Shown here one piece after another: positions 8,441 to 17,518 of a stretch of DNA of 64,000 nt (positions are counted from its first letter, which is position 1; every line of letters starts with the position of its first letter). The DNA is from Rhodobacteraceae bacterium LMO-JJ12 (GTDB lineage: Bacteria > Pseudomonadota > Alphaproteobacteria > Rhodobacterales > Rhodobacteraceae), in NCBI GenBank assembly GCA_021555075.1, contig JAKGBX010000001.1, positions 2,232,001 to 2,296,000 of the forward strand, read 5' to 3'. A program made the translations under genes and the position numbers. The notes under the pieces are model-generated. The model was not told where the DNA came from and made no database searches. It saw only the letters and a list, made by a program, of their open reading frames with translations.

Positions 8441-9705
8441 TGCCGATGAAAACCTCTTTTGATTGCGAACTTGAAGCCCGCCTGCTGCGCTATACCGCGA
8501 TCGACAGCCAAAGCGACGCCACCTCGCAAAGCCAACCCAGCACCGCGATCCAGCTCGACATGCAGCGCCTGCTGATGGGTGAACTGCAAGAGATCGGCGC
8601 GCAGGATATCACGCTCACCGACTATGGCACCGTGCTGGCAACAATCCCCGCCACCGCCGATCAACCTGCCCCGGTGGTGGGCCTTCTGGCGCATGTCGAT
8701 ACCGCCCCCGCCTTCAACGCTTCGGGCGTCAAACCCGTAGTGCATCGCGGCTATAACGGCGGCGACATCAGCTTTGCTGACGCCCCCGGCCTCACGCTCT
8801 CGCCCACGCTTTCGCCCTACCTCGCCACCAAGCAGGGCCACGACATCATCACCGCCTCGGGCACCACGCTCCTTGGTGCTGACGACAAGGCCGGTGTCGC
8901 AATCATCATGACCGCCGCGCGCCACATGCTGGCCAATCCCGATCTGCCCCATGGCAAGATCCGCCTCGCCTTCACCCCAGATGAAGAAATCGGCTGCGGC
9001 GTCGATCCCCGCCTGCCCGCCGATCTCGGCGCCGATTTTGCATATACCTTCGATGGCGGCGCGCTTGGCGAGATCGAATATGAAAGCTTTTCTGCCGATG
9101 GCGCGACGATACGCATCGAAGGCGTCTCGATCCATCCCGGCACCGCGAAGGACAAGCTGGTCAACGCGCTGCACCTCGCCGCCAAGATCATCCAGACCCT
9201 GCCGCATGTCACCATGACTCCCGACACCACGTCGGGGCGCGACGGGTTCATCATGATCACCGACATGTCGGGCACAGCCGCCTCAGCTGAACTCACCTTT
9301 ATCCTGCGCGATTTTGAACTCGATGGTCTGGCCGCCAAGGGCGCATTGCTTGAACAGGTCTGCGCAACGGTACAGGCGAGCGAACCACGCGCACAAATCA
9401 CCTGCGAAATCGCCCCGCAATATCGCAACATGCGCTACTGGCTCGAAAAAGACATGACTCCGGTTGAACTGGCCCATGCTGCCAGCCGTGCCATCGGGAT
9501 CGACCCCGTTTCAAACCCGATTCGCGGCGGCACCGATGGCTCACGGCTCACCGAAATGGGCGTGCCCTGCCCCAATATCTACACCGGCATGCAAGAGCTG
9601 CACGGCCCGCTGGAATGGATCAGTGTTCAGGACATGGGCCGCGCCACCGAGATGTGCCTCAAACTGGCCGAACTCGCCGCCGCGCCCAAACCCAAAAGCA
9701 GCTAA
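8440..9705 (+). CDS. pepT: Peptidase T (tripeptide aminopeptidase)
   Basis: Cytoplasmic zinc-dependent M20 exopeptidase that removes the N-terminal residue from tripeptides. It is 421 residues; E. coli PepT is about 408. Metal-site motifs are visible: GLLAHVDTAPA (first His and neighbouring Asp), TTLLGADDKAG (bridging Asp), FTPDEEIGCG (general-base Glu pair), YTFDGG, and NPIRGGTDGSRL near the C-terminus. The ATG at 8440 overlaps the previous stop; a second in-frame ATG at 8446 is equally possible. It meets the opposite-strand LRR gene 12 bp beyond its stop. Confidence 0.93.
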   Translation: MPMKTSFDCELEARLLRYTAIDSQSDATSQSQPSTAIQLDMQRLLMGELQEIGAQDITLTDYGTVLATIPATADQPAPVVGLLAHVDTAPAFNASGVKPVVHRGYNGGDISFADAPGLTLSPTLSPYLATKQGHDIITASGTTLLGADDKAGVAIIMTAARHMLANPDLPHGKIRLAFTPDEEIGCGVDPRLPADLGADFAYTFDGGALGEIEYESFSADGATIRIEGVSIHPGTAKDKLVNALHLAAKIIQTLPHVTMTPDTTSGRDGFIMITDMSGTAASAELTFILRDFELDGLAAKGALLEQVCATVQASEPRAQITCEIAPQYRNMRYWLEKDMTPVELAHAASRAIGIDPVSNPIRGGTDGSRLTEMGVPCPNIYTGMQELHGPLEWISVQDMGRATEMCLKLAELAAAPKPKSS

Positions 9706-9717
9706 TTCGCCCGCAAA

Positions 9718-10914
9718 TCAGCGGACTCTGACCTTGCGCGCTTCCAACTGTTGCACATGCTCCGGGTTGGCAGTGTGCTCCTTGCCCAAGATCACGCTAC
9801 GTAGCTTTTCCAGTTCCAACAGCGGCGACAAATCCACAATCCCCGTGCCACTCAGGTCAATTGAACTCAGCTTGTTCTTACCCGCCAGCACCGAAATATC
9901 CGTCACTTTGGTGTCACGTAGGCTCAGGTTTCTCAATCGGTCTAACCGCGCCAGCGGAAGAATGTCGCTGACCTCGGTTCCGTTCAGCGAAACATCCTCC
10001 AGCATCACCAACCGCGCCAATGGCGACAGATCGCGCACCGCTGCGCCATTCGCCCTTATCTTGCGCAACAGACGCATCCCGGCCAGCGGCCCAAGATCAC
10101 TCACCCCGGTCCGCTCCAAGTGAATTTCGCGCAACCCGGCCAGCGCCGCAATCGGCCTGAGGTCACTGAGCCCAAGTTTGTTCAGCACCAACACCCGCAG
10201 TCCCAGGTTGCCCGCAATCGGTGAAAGGTCTGTCACCTTCGTCCCACTGAGCCGCAGCTCCGTCAGCCCCTGCAACTGCGCAATTGGGCTGAGATCGCTG
10301 ATCGCCGTGTTGTCGAGGTAAAGCCCATATAGGCTTTTCAATTCTGCCAACGGCGCAAAATCGGTGACGCTCGTGTTGTCGAGATATAGTTGGTTCAACG
10401 CTCCCAATCCTGCCAGTTGCGACAGATCACGCACGCCGCTGCTGTTCAGACTCAACCATTCCAGCGCCTTCATACCCGCCAGCGGCGAAAGGTCTTGGGT
10501 CGGAACGCTGGTCAAATCAAGCCGCCGCAGCGCCCGCAACCGCGACAAGGGCGACAGATCGCTCACCTCGACACCGTCAAGTTCCAGCTTGGTCAGCCCG
10601 GTCAGAGTCGAAATCGGCATAAGATCGGTGATCTTGCTACGCCCCAGATCCAACTCATCCAACCAGATCAGCCCGCTCAGCGCGCTGAAATCCTCAACAT
10701 CCGACCGCCCAAGACGCAGCCCCATCAGCCCCGGCATCGCAAGCGCAGCTTGCGGAATCTCCGTCAGGCCCTTGATCCCCAGATCGAGTGGCCGACAACT
10801 GCGTTCAATACATTTGGCGATCTTCTCGGCCGCGTCTTCGTTTGGCCCGGCCAAGCCGACCTGTGGCGTCAACAACCCGCCGACAAGCGCCAGCGACAAA
10901 GCAAATGTCTTCAT
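9718..10914 (-). CDS. Secreted leucine-rich repeat protein (internalin-like repeats)
   Basis: 398 residues. The N-terminus has a signal peptide (FALSLALVGGLLTPQVGLA) with likely cleavage before GPNEDAAEK, then a short region with two cysteines (CIERSC). The rest is a run of about thirteen 23-residue repeats with the pattern L-x-L-x-x-T-x-V-x-D-L-S-P-L-A, close to internalin-type LRRs, which form a curved solenoid for protein binding. No sortase signal, membrane anchor or enzymatic domain is seen, so it is probably periplasmic or secreted. It is convergent with pepT and divergent from alr. The binding partner is unknown. Confidence 0.85.
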   Translation of the reverse strand: MKTFALSLALVGGLLTPQVGLAGPNEDAAEKIAKCIERSCRPLDLGIKGLTEIPQAALAMPGLMGLRLGRSDVEDFSALSGLIWLDELDLGRSKITDLMPISTLTGLTKLELDGVEVSDLSPLSRLRALRRLDLTSVPTQDLSPLAGMKALEWLSLNSSGVRDLSQLAGLGALNQLYLDNTSVTDFAPLAELKSLYGLYLDNTAISDLSPIAQLQGLTELRLSGTKVTDLSPIAGNLGLRVLVLNKLGLSDLRPIAALAGLREIHLERTGVSDLGPLAGMRLLRKIRANGAAVRDLSPLARLVMLEDVSLNGTEVSDILPLARLDRLRNLSLRDTKVTDISVLAGKNKLSSIDLSGTGIVDLSPLLELEKLRSVILGKEHTANPEHVQQLEARKVRVR

Positions 10915-11059
10915 CAGAATCTTCCCTCTTCAATTCACGACTTCTCAAAAACTCACGACTTCTCAAAATATCGGCTCAGCTTAGACCACAATCCGCCAAA
11001 TCCCAAGCTTGCCGACCCTTTCCCCTTGACCTCCGCACGCCCCCCGACAACAAAGCCCC

Positions 11060-12097
11060 ATGGCTAGTGGAATTCTTACAATTGATCTCGACGCGCTGGT
11101 GACCAACTGGCGCAGTCTTGCTGCAATGTGCGACGGCGAAACCGGTGCCGTGGTCAAGGCCGATGGCTATGGCCTTGGCGCGCCAAAGGTGGCCCGCGCA
11201 CTGGCCCGCGCCGGGGCGCGTCGCTTCTTCGTCGCCATCGCAGAAGAAGGCGGCGCGCTGCGCGAAGTCCTCGGGCCGGGCCCGGAAATCAACGTCATGG
11301 CGGGCCATATGGCCGGCGATACCGACATGATCAACGATCTCTCGCTTACCCCGATGATCAACAGCCTCGATCAGCTTTTGCGCCACGTCGAAGCCCTCCC
11401 CGGTGCGCCCTTCGGCATTCAACTCGATAGCGGCATGAACCGCCTCGGAATGGAGCCATCCGAATGGCAGGCGGTGCGCGATATCGCGGTATCACAAGGC
11501 CCCACGCTCCTGATGTCGCATCTTGCCTGCGCGGATGAGCCCAACAACGATATGAACCGCCGCCAACTCACCACGTTCCGCGAGATGACAGACGGGCTCG
11601 ACATCCCACGCTCCCTCGCGGCCACGGGCGGCATCCTTCTGGGGCGCGAGTATCACTTCGATCTGACCCGCCCCGGAATCGGCCTTTACGGCGGCAACCC
11701 CTTCGATCTGGCCACGCCGGTCGTGCGCCTCGAATTGCCCGTGATCCAGATCCGCAACATCGATCCCGGCGAATCCGTTGGCTATTCCAACAGCTTCATC
11801 GCCAAGACCCCCACCCGTGTCGCCACCGTCGCCTCGGGCTACGCCGATGGCCTGCTGCGCACCCTTTCAGGAACCGGCACGCTGCATTACGGCGACACTC
11901 CCTGTCCGATCCTGGGCCGCATTTCGATGGATCTCATCACCGTCGACATCTCGGCGCTGAACGAAACCCCCACATCGCTCGAAATCATCGGCGACGCGCA
12001 AAGGATCGATGAACTGGCCCGCGCTGCAGGCACCATCGGGTATGAAATCCTCACCTCGCTCGGCCCGCGCTATGCGCGGCGCTACTTCGGCGGATAA
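11060..12097 (+). CDS. alr: Alanine racemase
   Basis: PLP-dependent interconversion of L- and D-alanine, supplying D-Ala for peptidoglycan. It is 345 residues. The PLP lysine is K33 in [10 protein letters not shown]; the catalytic Tyr of the second domain lies in SVGYSNSF; the C-terminal strand domain has the [16 protein letters not shown] signature. Start ATG 11060 follows a 145-bp gap after the divergent LRR gene. mlaE begins 7 bp after the stop, so alr probably shares a transcript with the Mla genes. Confidence 0.96.
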   Translation: MASGILTIDLDALVTNWRSLAAMCDGETGAVVKADGYGLGAPKVARALARAGARRFFVAIAEEGGALREVLGPGPEINVMAGHMAGDTDMINDLSLTPMINSLDQLLRHVEALPGAPFGIQLDSGMNRLGMEPSEWQAVRDIAVSQGPTLLMSHLACADEPNNDMNRRQLTTFREMTDGLDIPRSLAATGGILLGREYHFDLTRPGIGLYGGNPFDLATPVVRLELPVIQIRNIDPGESVGYSNSFIAKTPTRVATVASGYADGLLRTLSGTGTLHYGDTPCPILGRISMDLITVDISALNETPTSLEIIGDAQRIDELARAAGTIGYEILTSLGPRYARRYFGG

Positions 12098-12104
12098 ACA
12101 CACC

Positions 12105-12896
12105 ATGAGCATCGCCACACTCACCAGCCCCCTCGCCGCCCTCGGCGGCGCCGTGTTGGGCGGTCTGGCCTTCGTCGGGCGGATCACGCAATTCGCCTTT
12201 GCCACGCTCACCCATCTTATCCGCCCGCCGTTCTACGCCCGCGAATTCCTGCATGCCCTGGTGCAAATCGGCTGGCTCTCGCTTCCCGTCGTCGGCCTCA
12301 CCGCCCTCTTCACCGGCGGCGCTCTGGCGCTGCAAATCTACGCTGGTGGTGCACGCTTCAACGCCGAATCCGTGGTCCCCTCGATCGTCGCCATCGGCAT
12401 GGCGCGCGAGTTGGGGCCCGTGCTTGGCGGCCTCATGGTCGCCGCCCGCGTCGCCTCTTCCATCGCCGCCGAAATCGGCACAATGAAAGTCACCGAACAA
12501 ATCGACGCGCTCACCACGCTCTCAACCGACCCAATGAAATACCTCACCCTGCCGCGCGTTCTGGCTGCCACCCTGGCCGTGCCGGTGCTGGTCGGGGTCG
12601 GTGATGCCATCGGCATCATGGGCGGCTATCTCGTCGGCATCACCCGGCTTGATTTCAACGCCGCCGCATATCTCAAGAACACCGTCGATTTCCTCGAGAT
12701 GTGGGATGTGACATCGGGCCTGCTCAAGGGCGCGGTCTTTGGCTTCATCATCGCCACCATGGGATGCTTTTACGGTATGAACTCGGGCCGCGGCGCCCAG
12801 GGCGTCGGGCGCGCCACCAAATCCGCCGTGGTCGCCGCCTCGGTGATGATCCTCGCCTCCAACTACATCCTCACCGAACTGTTCTTCTCGGCATGA
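12105..12896 (+). CDS. mlaE: MlaE-type ABC transporter permease
   Basis: Inner-membrane permease of a phospholipid transport ABC system that maintains outer-membrane lipid asymmetry. It is 263 residues with about five hydrophobic segments. Family marks include the amphipathic start before LPVVGLTALFTGGALALQ, the IGMARELGPVLGGLMVAARV segment and the EIGTMKVTEQIDAL coupling region that contacts the ATPase. ATG 12105 follows alr by 7 bp; earlier in-frame codons lie inside alr. Its ATPase partner starts 97 bp downstream, with a hairpin repeat between them. Confidence 0.93.
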   Translation: MSIATLTSPLAALGGAVLGGLAFVGRITQFAFATLTHLIRPPFYAREFLHALVQIGWLSLPVVGLTALFTGGALALQIYAGGARFNAESVVPSIVAIGMARELGPVLGGLMVAARVASSIAAEIGTMKVTEQIDALTTLSTDPMKYLTLPRVLAATLAVPVLVGVGDAIGIMGGYLVGITRLDFNAAAYLKNTVDFLEMWDVTSGLLKGAVFGFIIATMGCFYGMNSGRGAQGVGRATKSAVVAASVMILASNYILTELFFSA

Positions 12897-12922
12897 CCCA
12901 CGCCTACGCCATATCCTTTGCC

Positions 12923-12970
12923 GCTTCATCTTGCCCGAAATATCCCGGGGTCCGGGGCAGCGCCCCGGCG
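12923..12970. repeat. Dispersed intergenic hairpin element, copy 2
   Basis: Reads GCTTCATCTTGCCCGAAATA and continues to a GC block with a perfect 7-bp stem, CCGGGGC-AGC-GCCCCGG (12952-12968). It matches copy 3 at 63436-63481 over nearly its whole length. It lies between mlaE and mlaF, so it is probably transcribed and could affect the ratio of permease to ATPase. Confidence 0.8.
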
Positions 12971-12993
12971 GTTTGCCGTTCGGAGACGTGCCG

Positions 12994-13740
12994 ATGATCA
13001 CGCTCACAGACGTTCACAAGGCCTTCGGCTCCAACAAGGTTCTGCAAGGCGTCAACCTCACCATCCCGCGCGGCTCCTCCATGGTCATCATTGGCGGCTC
13101 GGGCACCGGCAAATCCGTGGCGCTGAAATGTGTGCTCGGTCTCATCACCCCCGACAAGGGTCAGATCACCGTCGATGGCAACGATGTGAACACCGGCGAC
13201 CGCGACGCATTTCTCGCCCGCTTCGGCATGTTATTCCAAGGTGGCGCACTGTTCGACAGCCTCCCGGTCTGGCAAAACGTCGCCTTCCGCCTGCTGCGCG
13301 GCTCGCTCAAGCGCCCGCGGGACGAAGCCCGCGACATCGCCATCGAAAAGCTGCGCCGCGTCGGCCTCAAATCAGAGGTGGCCGATCTCTTCCCGGCGGA
13401 ACTCTCGGGTGGCATGCAAAAGCGCGTCGGCCTTGCGCGTGCCATCGCCGCCGAACCCGAGATCATCTTCTTTGACGAACCCACCACCGGCCTTGACCCG
13501 ATCATGTCCGGCGTCATCAACGAACTAATCCGCGAGATCGTCGTCGAAATGGGCGCCACCGCCATGACCATCACCCATGACATGTCTTCGGTGCGCGCCA
13601 TCGCCGACAACGTGGCGATGCTGCATGACGGCGTGATCAAATGGACCGGCCCCGTCGGTGAGATGGACAACAGCGGCGATCCCTACCTCGATCAATTTAT
13701 CCACGGTCGCGCCGAAGGGCCGATCGAAGCCATCAGATAA
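12994..13740 (+). CDS. mlaF: MlaF-type ABC transporter ATP-binding protein
   Basis: ATPase that drives the MlaE permease, 248 residues. Walker A is GGSGTGKS (about residues 34-41), the signature is LSGGMQKRVGLARA, Walker B is IIFFDEPTTGLDP and the switch His lies in TITHDMSS. ATG 12994 is chosen because the frame upstream runs through the hairpin repeat. No MCE-domain protein (MlaD), MlaC or MlaB follows, so those partners must be elsewhere. A PqiA-domain gene comes next after 273 bp. Confidence 0.95.
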   Translation: MITLTDVHKAFGSNKVLQGVNLTIPRGSSMVIIGGSGTGKSVALKCVLGLITPDKGQITVDGNDVNTGDRDAFLARFGMLFQGGALFDSLPVWQNVAFRLLRGSLKRPRDEARDIAIEKLRRVGLKSEVADLFPAELSGGMQKRVGLARAIAAEPEIIFFDEPTTGLDPIMSGVINELIREIVVEMGATAMTITHDMSSVRAIADNVAMLHDGVIKWTGPVGEMDNSGDPYLDQFIHGRAEGPIEAIR

Positions 13741-13815
13741 CCCCCGACGCCGGGCCACACTGGCGAAATCCCGCACGCACGCGCGCTTGTGATCGTTACA
13801 CCATCGTGCGCCGCC

Positions 13816-13844
13816 TTAACCTTTTGGCTTAACCAATTCTTAAC
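13816..13844. promoter_or_regulatory. Candidate CtrA box upstream of the PqiA-domain gene
   Basis: TTAACCAATTCTTAAC at 13829-13844 is an exact TTAA-N7-TTAAC match to the general alphaproteobacterial CtrA consensus. A further TTAACC at 13816 lies 13 bp upstream. The site is about 170 bp before the ATG at 14014. Short AT-rich motifs arise by chance, so this is a candidate only. The rest of the 273-bp gap shows no gene. Confidence 0.35.
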
Positions 13845-14013
13845 ATTTGCCCGGCAGCCAGAGAGCAGCCGGGGGGCAGCCGGAAGTCACCCCCTCCAAA
13901 TCCGCCTTTCACGGCTCGGAAACCTCTCTTCACAACTGCTTAACGTCTGGCATCATTGCACAGCGCCGCGTCTCGCCTTACCTCCTGTTGCACGCCTCGC
14001 GAAAAGGGATCTT

Positions 14014-14463
14014 ATGCTGCGCTTCGCCAATCTCTCGCTTCTCGTCCTGTTTCCCCTCGCGTGGTTTGCCCCACTGATGCGTGCGGGCCTTGGCCTGCCG
14101 CTATTTTCCCTCAATGAAATCAGCGTGATATCCGGCCTCCAAAGCCTCTGGGGCTCTGACATTTTTCTCGCCCTCCTGGTCACTTTCTTTGCCCTCTTCG
14201 CGCCCTATCTCAAAACCATCGGTCTGGGCCTGCTGCATTTCGACCTTCTGTCGCCCAAAGTCCTGCCGGTGCTGCATATTCTGGGCAAACTGGCGATGGC
14301 CGACATCTTCCTGATTGCACTCTACATCACGCTGTCCAAAGGCATCGGCGTCGGTCGGATCGAGGTCGCCTGGGGCCTCTACCTCTTCACCGCCTGTATC
14401 CTCGCCTCGATCACCATCGGCTTCCTTTCTGAACGAAAACTCAAAAAAGGCGTGATTGTTTAG
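14014..14463 (+). CDS. PqiA-domain membrane protein
   Basis: 149 residues with four predicted membrane segments (residues roughly 5-25, 47-67, 87-107, 118-138). The pattern FPLAWFAPLMRAGLG-LPLFSLNEISV-SGLQSLWG resembles one paraquat-inducible protein A domain, here single rather than the tandem form of E. coli PqiA. The usual cytoplasmic zinc ribbon is absent. PqiA proteins work with MCE proteins in lipid traffic across the periplasm, which fits the mlaEF genes upstream. ATG 14014 is chosen because hydrophobic residues begin at once; the upstream in-frame extension is not membrane-like. Confidence 0.75.
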   Translation: MLRFANLSLLVLFPLAWFAPLMRAGLGLPLFSLNEISVISGLQSLWGSDIFLALLVTFFALFAPYLKTIGLGLLHFDLLSPKVLPVLHILGKLAMADIFLIALYITLSKGIGVGRIEVAWGLYLFTACILASITIGFLSERKLKKGVIV

Positions 14464-14605
14464 AATCAGGAAACAATCCAACCGTTTCTGCCGTGCCTCC
14501 TCGGGCTTTCCCCCTCAGATTTCGCTTTTTTCGTAGCGTTTTACCCCGTCTTCGGCGTATTCTTGCCAAGTTATCTATTTTGTTTGACATCCTGGGGGGG
14601 ACGTC

Positions 14606-15367
14606 ATGGGTGCCCATTTCCACGCCGCGCTACAACTTGCGCAGCATCTTTTTCACCGTCTCGCGGTGCTGGTATTCGCGCTGCTGGCCGTGGGTCTGCT
14701 CATCGCCACCGCGCTGTCGGCCACCGGCTATTGGTCCTGGCTTGACCTTCAGTTGAGCATCGGCGGACAACCGGTTGAAAACGCAGGCATGTATGTGCAG
14801 ATCGGCGGCACGGTTCTGGCCGTGATGCTGACCTTCTTCTTGCCCTCGAACAAGCGCATCATGGCGCTCGAGAATTCACACCGGGCCTTCCACATGGGGA
14901 TCGAGGACGTCGCCCGCGCTTACCACCATGCGCATGCCGCTGATCGCTCCACGACGTTCCAGCTTTCGGCAGAATTCGATGCCATGCGCGAACGACTGGC
15001 CTATCTGCGCGATCATCCCGACCTTGGCATGATGGAGCCAGAAATACTTGAAATGGCGGCACAAATGAGCTTCGTCTCGCGCGAACTGGCGGTTACCTAC
15101 GCAGACGTCAACGTTAATCGCGCCCGCGATTTCCTGCGCCAGCGCCAACAAGAGGTCGAAAATTTCACCCAGCGTCTCGATCAGGCCAAGGTCATCCACC
15201 AGGAATTGAAACACTGGCTCACCCAGGTCGAGTTGGAAGAAAGCGTGGCGGCGTCGCAACTTGAACGCCTGCGCGACGAGTTGTTCGTGATCCTGCCCGA
15301 AATGACCACCGAGCGGGTTACTCATCGCTCCAACAAGGTGATCGAACTGCCCCGCGCAGCCGAGTAA
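14606..15367 (+). CDS. Membrane-anchored coiled-coil protein of unknown function
   Basis: 253 residues. Two hydrophobic stretches lie near residues 15-37 and 55-75, followed by a long, charged, mainly helical region (about 80-245) rich in Glu, Arg, Gln and Leu that should form a coiled coil on one side of the inner membrane. No enzymatic motif is visible. It lies between the PqiA-domain gene and radA. Relatives next to radA are, as I recall, often named DNA repair protein, but nothing in the sequence supports that. A role in envelope organisation is equally plausible. Confidence 0.6.
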   Translation: MGAHFHAALQLAQHLFHRLAVLVFALLAVGLLIATALSATGYWSWLDLQLSIGGQPVENAGMYVQIGGTVLAVMLTFFLPSNKRIMALENSHRAFHMGIEDVARAYHHAHAADRSTTFQLSAEFDAMRERLAYLRDHPDLGMMEPEILEMAAQMSFVSRELAVTYADVNVNRARDFLRQRQQEVENFTQRLDQAKVIHQELKHWLTQVELEESVAASQLERLRDELFVILPEMTTERVTHRSNKVIELPRAAE

Positions 15368-15448
15368 CGCAGACTTAATCGCGACCGCATACTTTGGGGC
15401 GAAAATTGCCGTTTGACCCGCTGCACCCGCTTATGCAACACGCTTGCC

Positions 15449-16816
15449 ATGGCCAAGACACCAAACTTCTCCTGCAACGCTTGCGGCGCAAAGCACAATA
15501 AATGGTCGGGGCGTTGTGATTCGTGCGGCGAATGGAATTCGATTGTCGAAGAGGTGCCGATTTCCGCCGCTGGCCCGGCCTCAAAAACGCTTGGCGGGGC
15601 GCGCGGCAAAGCTGTTGCACTGTCGGACCTTTCCAGCGCCGAGGCACCACCGCCGCGCACCCAAAGCGGCATCGGAGAGCTTGATCGCGTGCTCGGCGGC
15701 GGCCTTGTTGCCGCCTCCGCCTTGCTGGTCGGCGGCGACCCCGGCATCGGCAAGTCGACTCTGCTGTTGCAGGCCGCCGCAGCTTTTGCCTCTAATGGAT
15801 TGAAAATAATATATGTTTCCGGCGAGGAGGCCAGCGCACAGGTGCGTCTGCGCGCCGAACGCCTCGGACTTGGCGATGCCCCGGTCAAGCTCGCCACCGA
15901 GACCAATCTGCGCGATATATTAACCACTCTGGAGGCCGAACGACCGGCCCTCGCGATCATCGATTCGATCCAAACCATGTGGGCCGACAATGTCGGCTCC
16001 GCTCCTGGTTCCGTCTCGCAGGTCCGCGCTGCCGCGCACGAACTCACCAGCTTTGCCAAGCGCATGGGAATTTCCGTGATCCTCGTTGGCCACGTCACCA
16101 AGGACGGCCAGATTGCCGGCCCCCGCGTGGTCGAACACATGGTCGATACGGTGCTTTATTTCGAAGGCGAGCGCGGCCATCAGTTCCGCATCCTGCGCGC
16201 GGTGAAGAACCGCTTTGGACCCGCCGACGAGATCGGCGTGTTCGAGATGACGGGCAAGGGGTTGGCGCAAGTTCTCAACCCTTCGGCGCTGTTCCTATCC
16301 GAGCGTGGCGCACCCAGCCCCGGCTCAGCGGTCTTTGCCGGGATCGAAGGCACGCGACCCGTTCTCGTGGAATTTCAGGCACTTGTCGCACCCTCACCAC
16401 ATTCTCAACCGCGCCGAACCGTGGTCGGCTGGGATGGCGGCCGCCTCGCCATGATTCTTGCGGTGCTCGAAGCCCGTTGCGGCATCCCCTTTGCCGGGCT
16501 CGATGTTTATCTCAACGTTGCTGGCGGCATGAAGGTTTCCGAACCCGCCGCCGATCTCGCCGTCGCAGCCGCCTTGCTGTCGGCGCGCGAAGACACCTGC
16601 CTGCCCGCAGATACGGTGGTTTTCGGCGAAATAAGCCTCTCGGGAGCGCTGCGCGCGGTAAGCCAGACGGAAAACAGGTTGAAAGAAGCGCAAAAACTTG
16701 GTTTCTCCTCAGCCATCATGCCGTCAGGTGGAAAAGCGGCAAACACCAAAGGGATCAAGGCTACGAAGATGGCCGATCTCACCGCCTTCGTTGGCGAAAT
16801 TTTCGGCGCGGGCTGA
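15449..16816 (+). CDS. radA: DNA repair protein RadA
   Basis: RecA-like ATPase that helps process recombination intermediates and branch migration. It is 455 residues. The N-terminal zinc finger uses cysteines 9, 12, 23 and 26; Walker A is GGDPGIGKST at 95-104; the RadA-specific KNRFGPADEIGVFEM motif is present; the C-terminal Lon-protease-like domain includes GLDVYLNVAGGMKVSEPAAD. ATG 15449 sits just before the zinc finger. cvpA follows after 24 bp and is probably co-transcribed. Confidence 0.96.
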   Translation: MAKTPNFSCNACGAKHNKWSGRCDSCGEWNSIVEEVPISAAGPASKTLGGARGKAVALSDLSSAEAPPPRTQSGIGELDRVLGGGLVAASALLVGGDPGIGKSTLLLQAAAAFASNGLKIIYVSGEEASAQVRLRAERLGLGDAPVKLATETNLRDILTTLEAERPALAIIDSIQTMWADNVGSAPGSVSQVRAAAHELTSFAKRMGISVILVGHVTKDGQIAGPRVVEHMVDTVLYFEGERGHQFRILRAVKNRFGPADEIGVFEMTGKGLAQVLNPSALFLSERGAPSPGSAVFAGIEGTRPVLVEFQALVAPSPHSQPRRTVVGWDGGRLAMILAVLEARCGIPFAGLDVYLNVAGGMKVSEPAADLAVAAALLSAREDTCLPADTVVFGEISLSGALRAVSQTENRLKEAQKLGFSSAIMPSGGKAANTKGIKATKMADLTAFVGEIFGAG

Positions 16817-16840
16817 TCCGCAAGAAGGAAAAGGACAGTC

Positions 16841-17395
16841 ATGGAAGGCTTTACCATCATTGACGGCGTCGTGGCGCTGGTCATCATCGTCTCCGCGCTT
16901 TTGGCATATTCGCGCGGTCTCGTTCGCGAATCTCTTGCTATTGCAGGCTGGGTTCTGGCCGCCATACTGGCCTTTCTGTTCGCGCCACAGGTGCAACCAT
17001 TGGTCAAGGAAATCCCGGTTGTCGGCGATTTCCTGTCTGACAGTTGCGAGCTTTCTATGATCGCCGGCTTTGCGGCCGTCTTTGCCATCGCGCTGGTGGT
17101 GGCATCCCTCTTCACACCGTTGTTTTCCTCGCTGGTACAGCGCTCCGCGCTCGGCGGGATCGACCAGGGTCTGGGTTTTCTTTTCGGCGTATTGCGTGGT
17201 GTTCTGCTCGTGGCAATTGCGTTCTTCGTCTATGAAACCGTGATCACCAGCCAGGACATTCAGATGATCGACGACAGCCGCTCGCACCGTGTGTTCTCGC
17301 GGTTCACGACCAAAATCGAAGAAAACAATCCCGAAGAAGCTTTAGGTTGGATTACACGCCAATACGAAGAGCTCGTCGGAGTTTGCACTGAGTAG
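16841..17395 (+). CDS. cvpA: CvpA family membrane protein
   Basis: 184 residues with four hydrophobic segments in the first 125 residues and a short cytoplasmic tail. The start FTIIDGVVALVIIVSALLAY and the motif SRGLVRESLAIAGWV are typical of CvpA, an inner-membrane protein linked to colicin V production and envelope stress. ATG 16841 is preceded by AAGAAGGAAAAGGAC. It lies just before purF, the order also known from enterobacteria, although a 123-bp gap separates them here. Confidence 0.92.
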   Translation: MEGFTIIDGVVALVIIVSALLAYSRGLVRESLAIAGWVLAAILAFLFAPQVQPLVKEIPVVGDFLSDSCELSMIAGFAAVFAIALVVASLFTPLFSSLVQRSALGGIDQGLGFLFGVLRGVLLVAIAFFVYETVITSQDIQMIDDSRSHRVFSRFTTKIEENNPEEALGWITRQYEELVGVCTE

Positions 17396-17518
17396 ATTGC
17401 TGCAACTGCAAAATAGCTGGATCTCGTTTGTGATCCTTTCGTGACATGCTCGAACCGAGGCCTTACAAGAGGGCTCGATCGACAAGACGGATTCGGAGCT
17501 GCCCCCGTGCCCCTGCAA

